DNA from: Gammaproteobacteria bacterium
GTDB taxonomy: Bacteria > Pseudomonadota > Gammaproteobacteria > QNFN01
Length of the DNA: 5,864 nucleotides
Assembly: GCA_003645555.1 (NCBI GenBank)
Contig: QNFN01000133.1
Span: forward strand, 1 to 5,864
Reading direction: 5' to 3'
Below the pieces are notes generated by a model. It ran no database searches. It was not told where the DNA came from and saw nothing but the letters and a program-made list of their open reading frames with translations. This document shows positions 5,798 through 5,864 of the stretch, piece after piece (position 1 is the stretch's first letter; every line of letters begins with the position of its first letter). The position numbers and the translations under genes are program-made.

Positions 5798-5864
5798 GGA
5801 TCCTCTGATCAAATCATGAACTCGTATCTGGCGCCCAGAATGCCCAGCTGTATTGGGTCGCCAG
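5798..5864. mobile_element. End of a second element of the same family, cut by the window edge
   Basis: The sequence starts with GGATCCTCTGATCA, a one-mismatch version of the terminal repeat of the fis-purH element, and matches the 2620 end of that element (read on the minus strand) at 49 of 52 positions (5798-5849). The match then stops and the sequence differs. The flanking TTAA at 5794-5797 fits the same YTAR-type target; the other duplication must lie off the window. An ATG at 5816-5818 opens a frame that runs 16 codons to the edge (MNSYLAPRMPSCIGSP). This could be the start of a transposase in a full-length element, but no ribosome-binding motif precedes it, so the internal part may equally be another short non-coding derivative. 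It separates prmA from whatever lies upstream. Confidence 0.75.

Noticed and set aside
1..5864. CRISPR array, tRNA or rRNA genes, phage or defence genes
   Set aside because: No spaced direct repeats, no tRNA cloverleaf or CCA-type ends, and no additional protein families were recognised on either strand.

Overview
This window looks like a chromosomal housekeeping segment of a GC-rich gammaproteobacterium. All six protein genes lie on the minus strand, so transcription runs from high to low coordinates: prmA, a zinc-ribbon/DUF3426 membrane protein gene, dusB, fis, purH, purD. Presence of fis directly behind dusB, and the order prmA - DUF3426 - dusB - fis - purH - purD, is typical of Pseudomonas-like and purple-sulfur-bacteria-like gammaproteobacteria. 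In those genomes accB-accC usually lies just upstream of prmA. I cannot name the genus from the sequence.

Layout from 5' to 3' along transcription. At the right edge (5798 to the end) the first 67 bp of a mobile element sit about 20 bp upstream of the prmA start. prmA (5777-4899, ribosomal protein L11 methyltransferase) is followed after 35 bp by the DUF3426 gene (4863-4027). An 87-bp gap precedes dusB (3939-2956, tRNA dihydrouridine synthase), which overlaps fis (2959-2681) by an ATGA junction. The fis-purH gap (2459-2680) is mostly a complete 159-bp MITE-like element with 12-bp perfect terminal inverted repeats and a 4-bp target duplication. purH (2458-896) and purD (769 to the left edge, 256 codons visible) finish the segment, separated by a 50-bp twin-hairpin REP-like repeat. 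No gene-free stretch exceeds 300 bp; the largest is the 222-bp fis-purH gap, whose content is described.

Functionally the genes cover protein and tRNA modification (PrmA, DusB), nucleoid organisation and growth-rate-linked transcription (Fis), and purine synthesis (PurH for the last two steps to IMP, PurD for the second step). These are all functions in demand during fast growth.

The most unusual observation is the MITE at purH. Its target duplication includes the A of the purH ATG. Its terminal repeat puts an AGAGG ribosome-binding motif 7 nt before the start codon, while an equivalent, apparently original AGAGG motif is now stranded about 170 bp upstream. A second related element end, at the prmA side of the same gene cluster, lies in inverted orientation. 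No new protein system is visible; the novelty is in how the mobile repeats are built into the operon.
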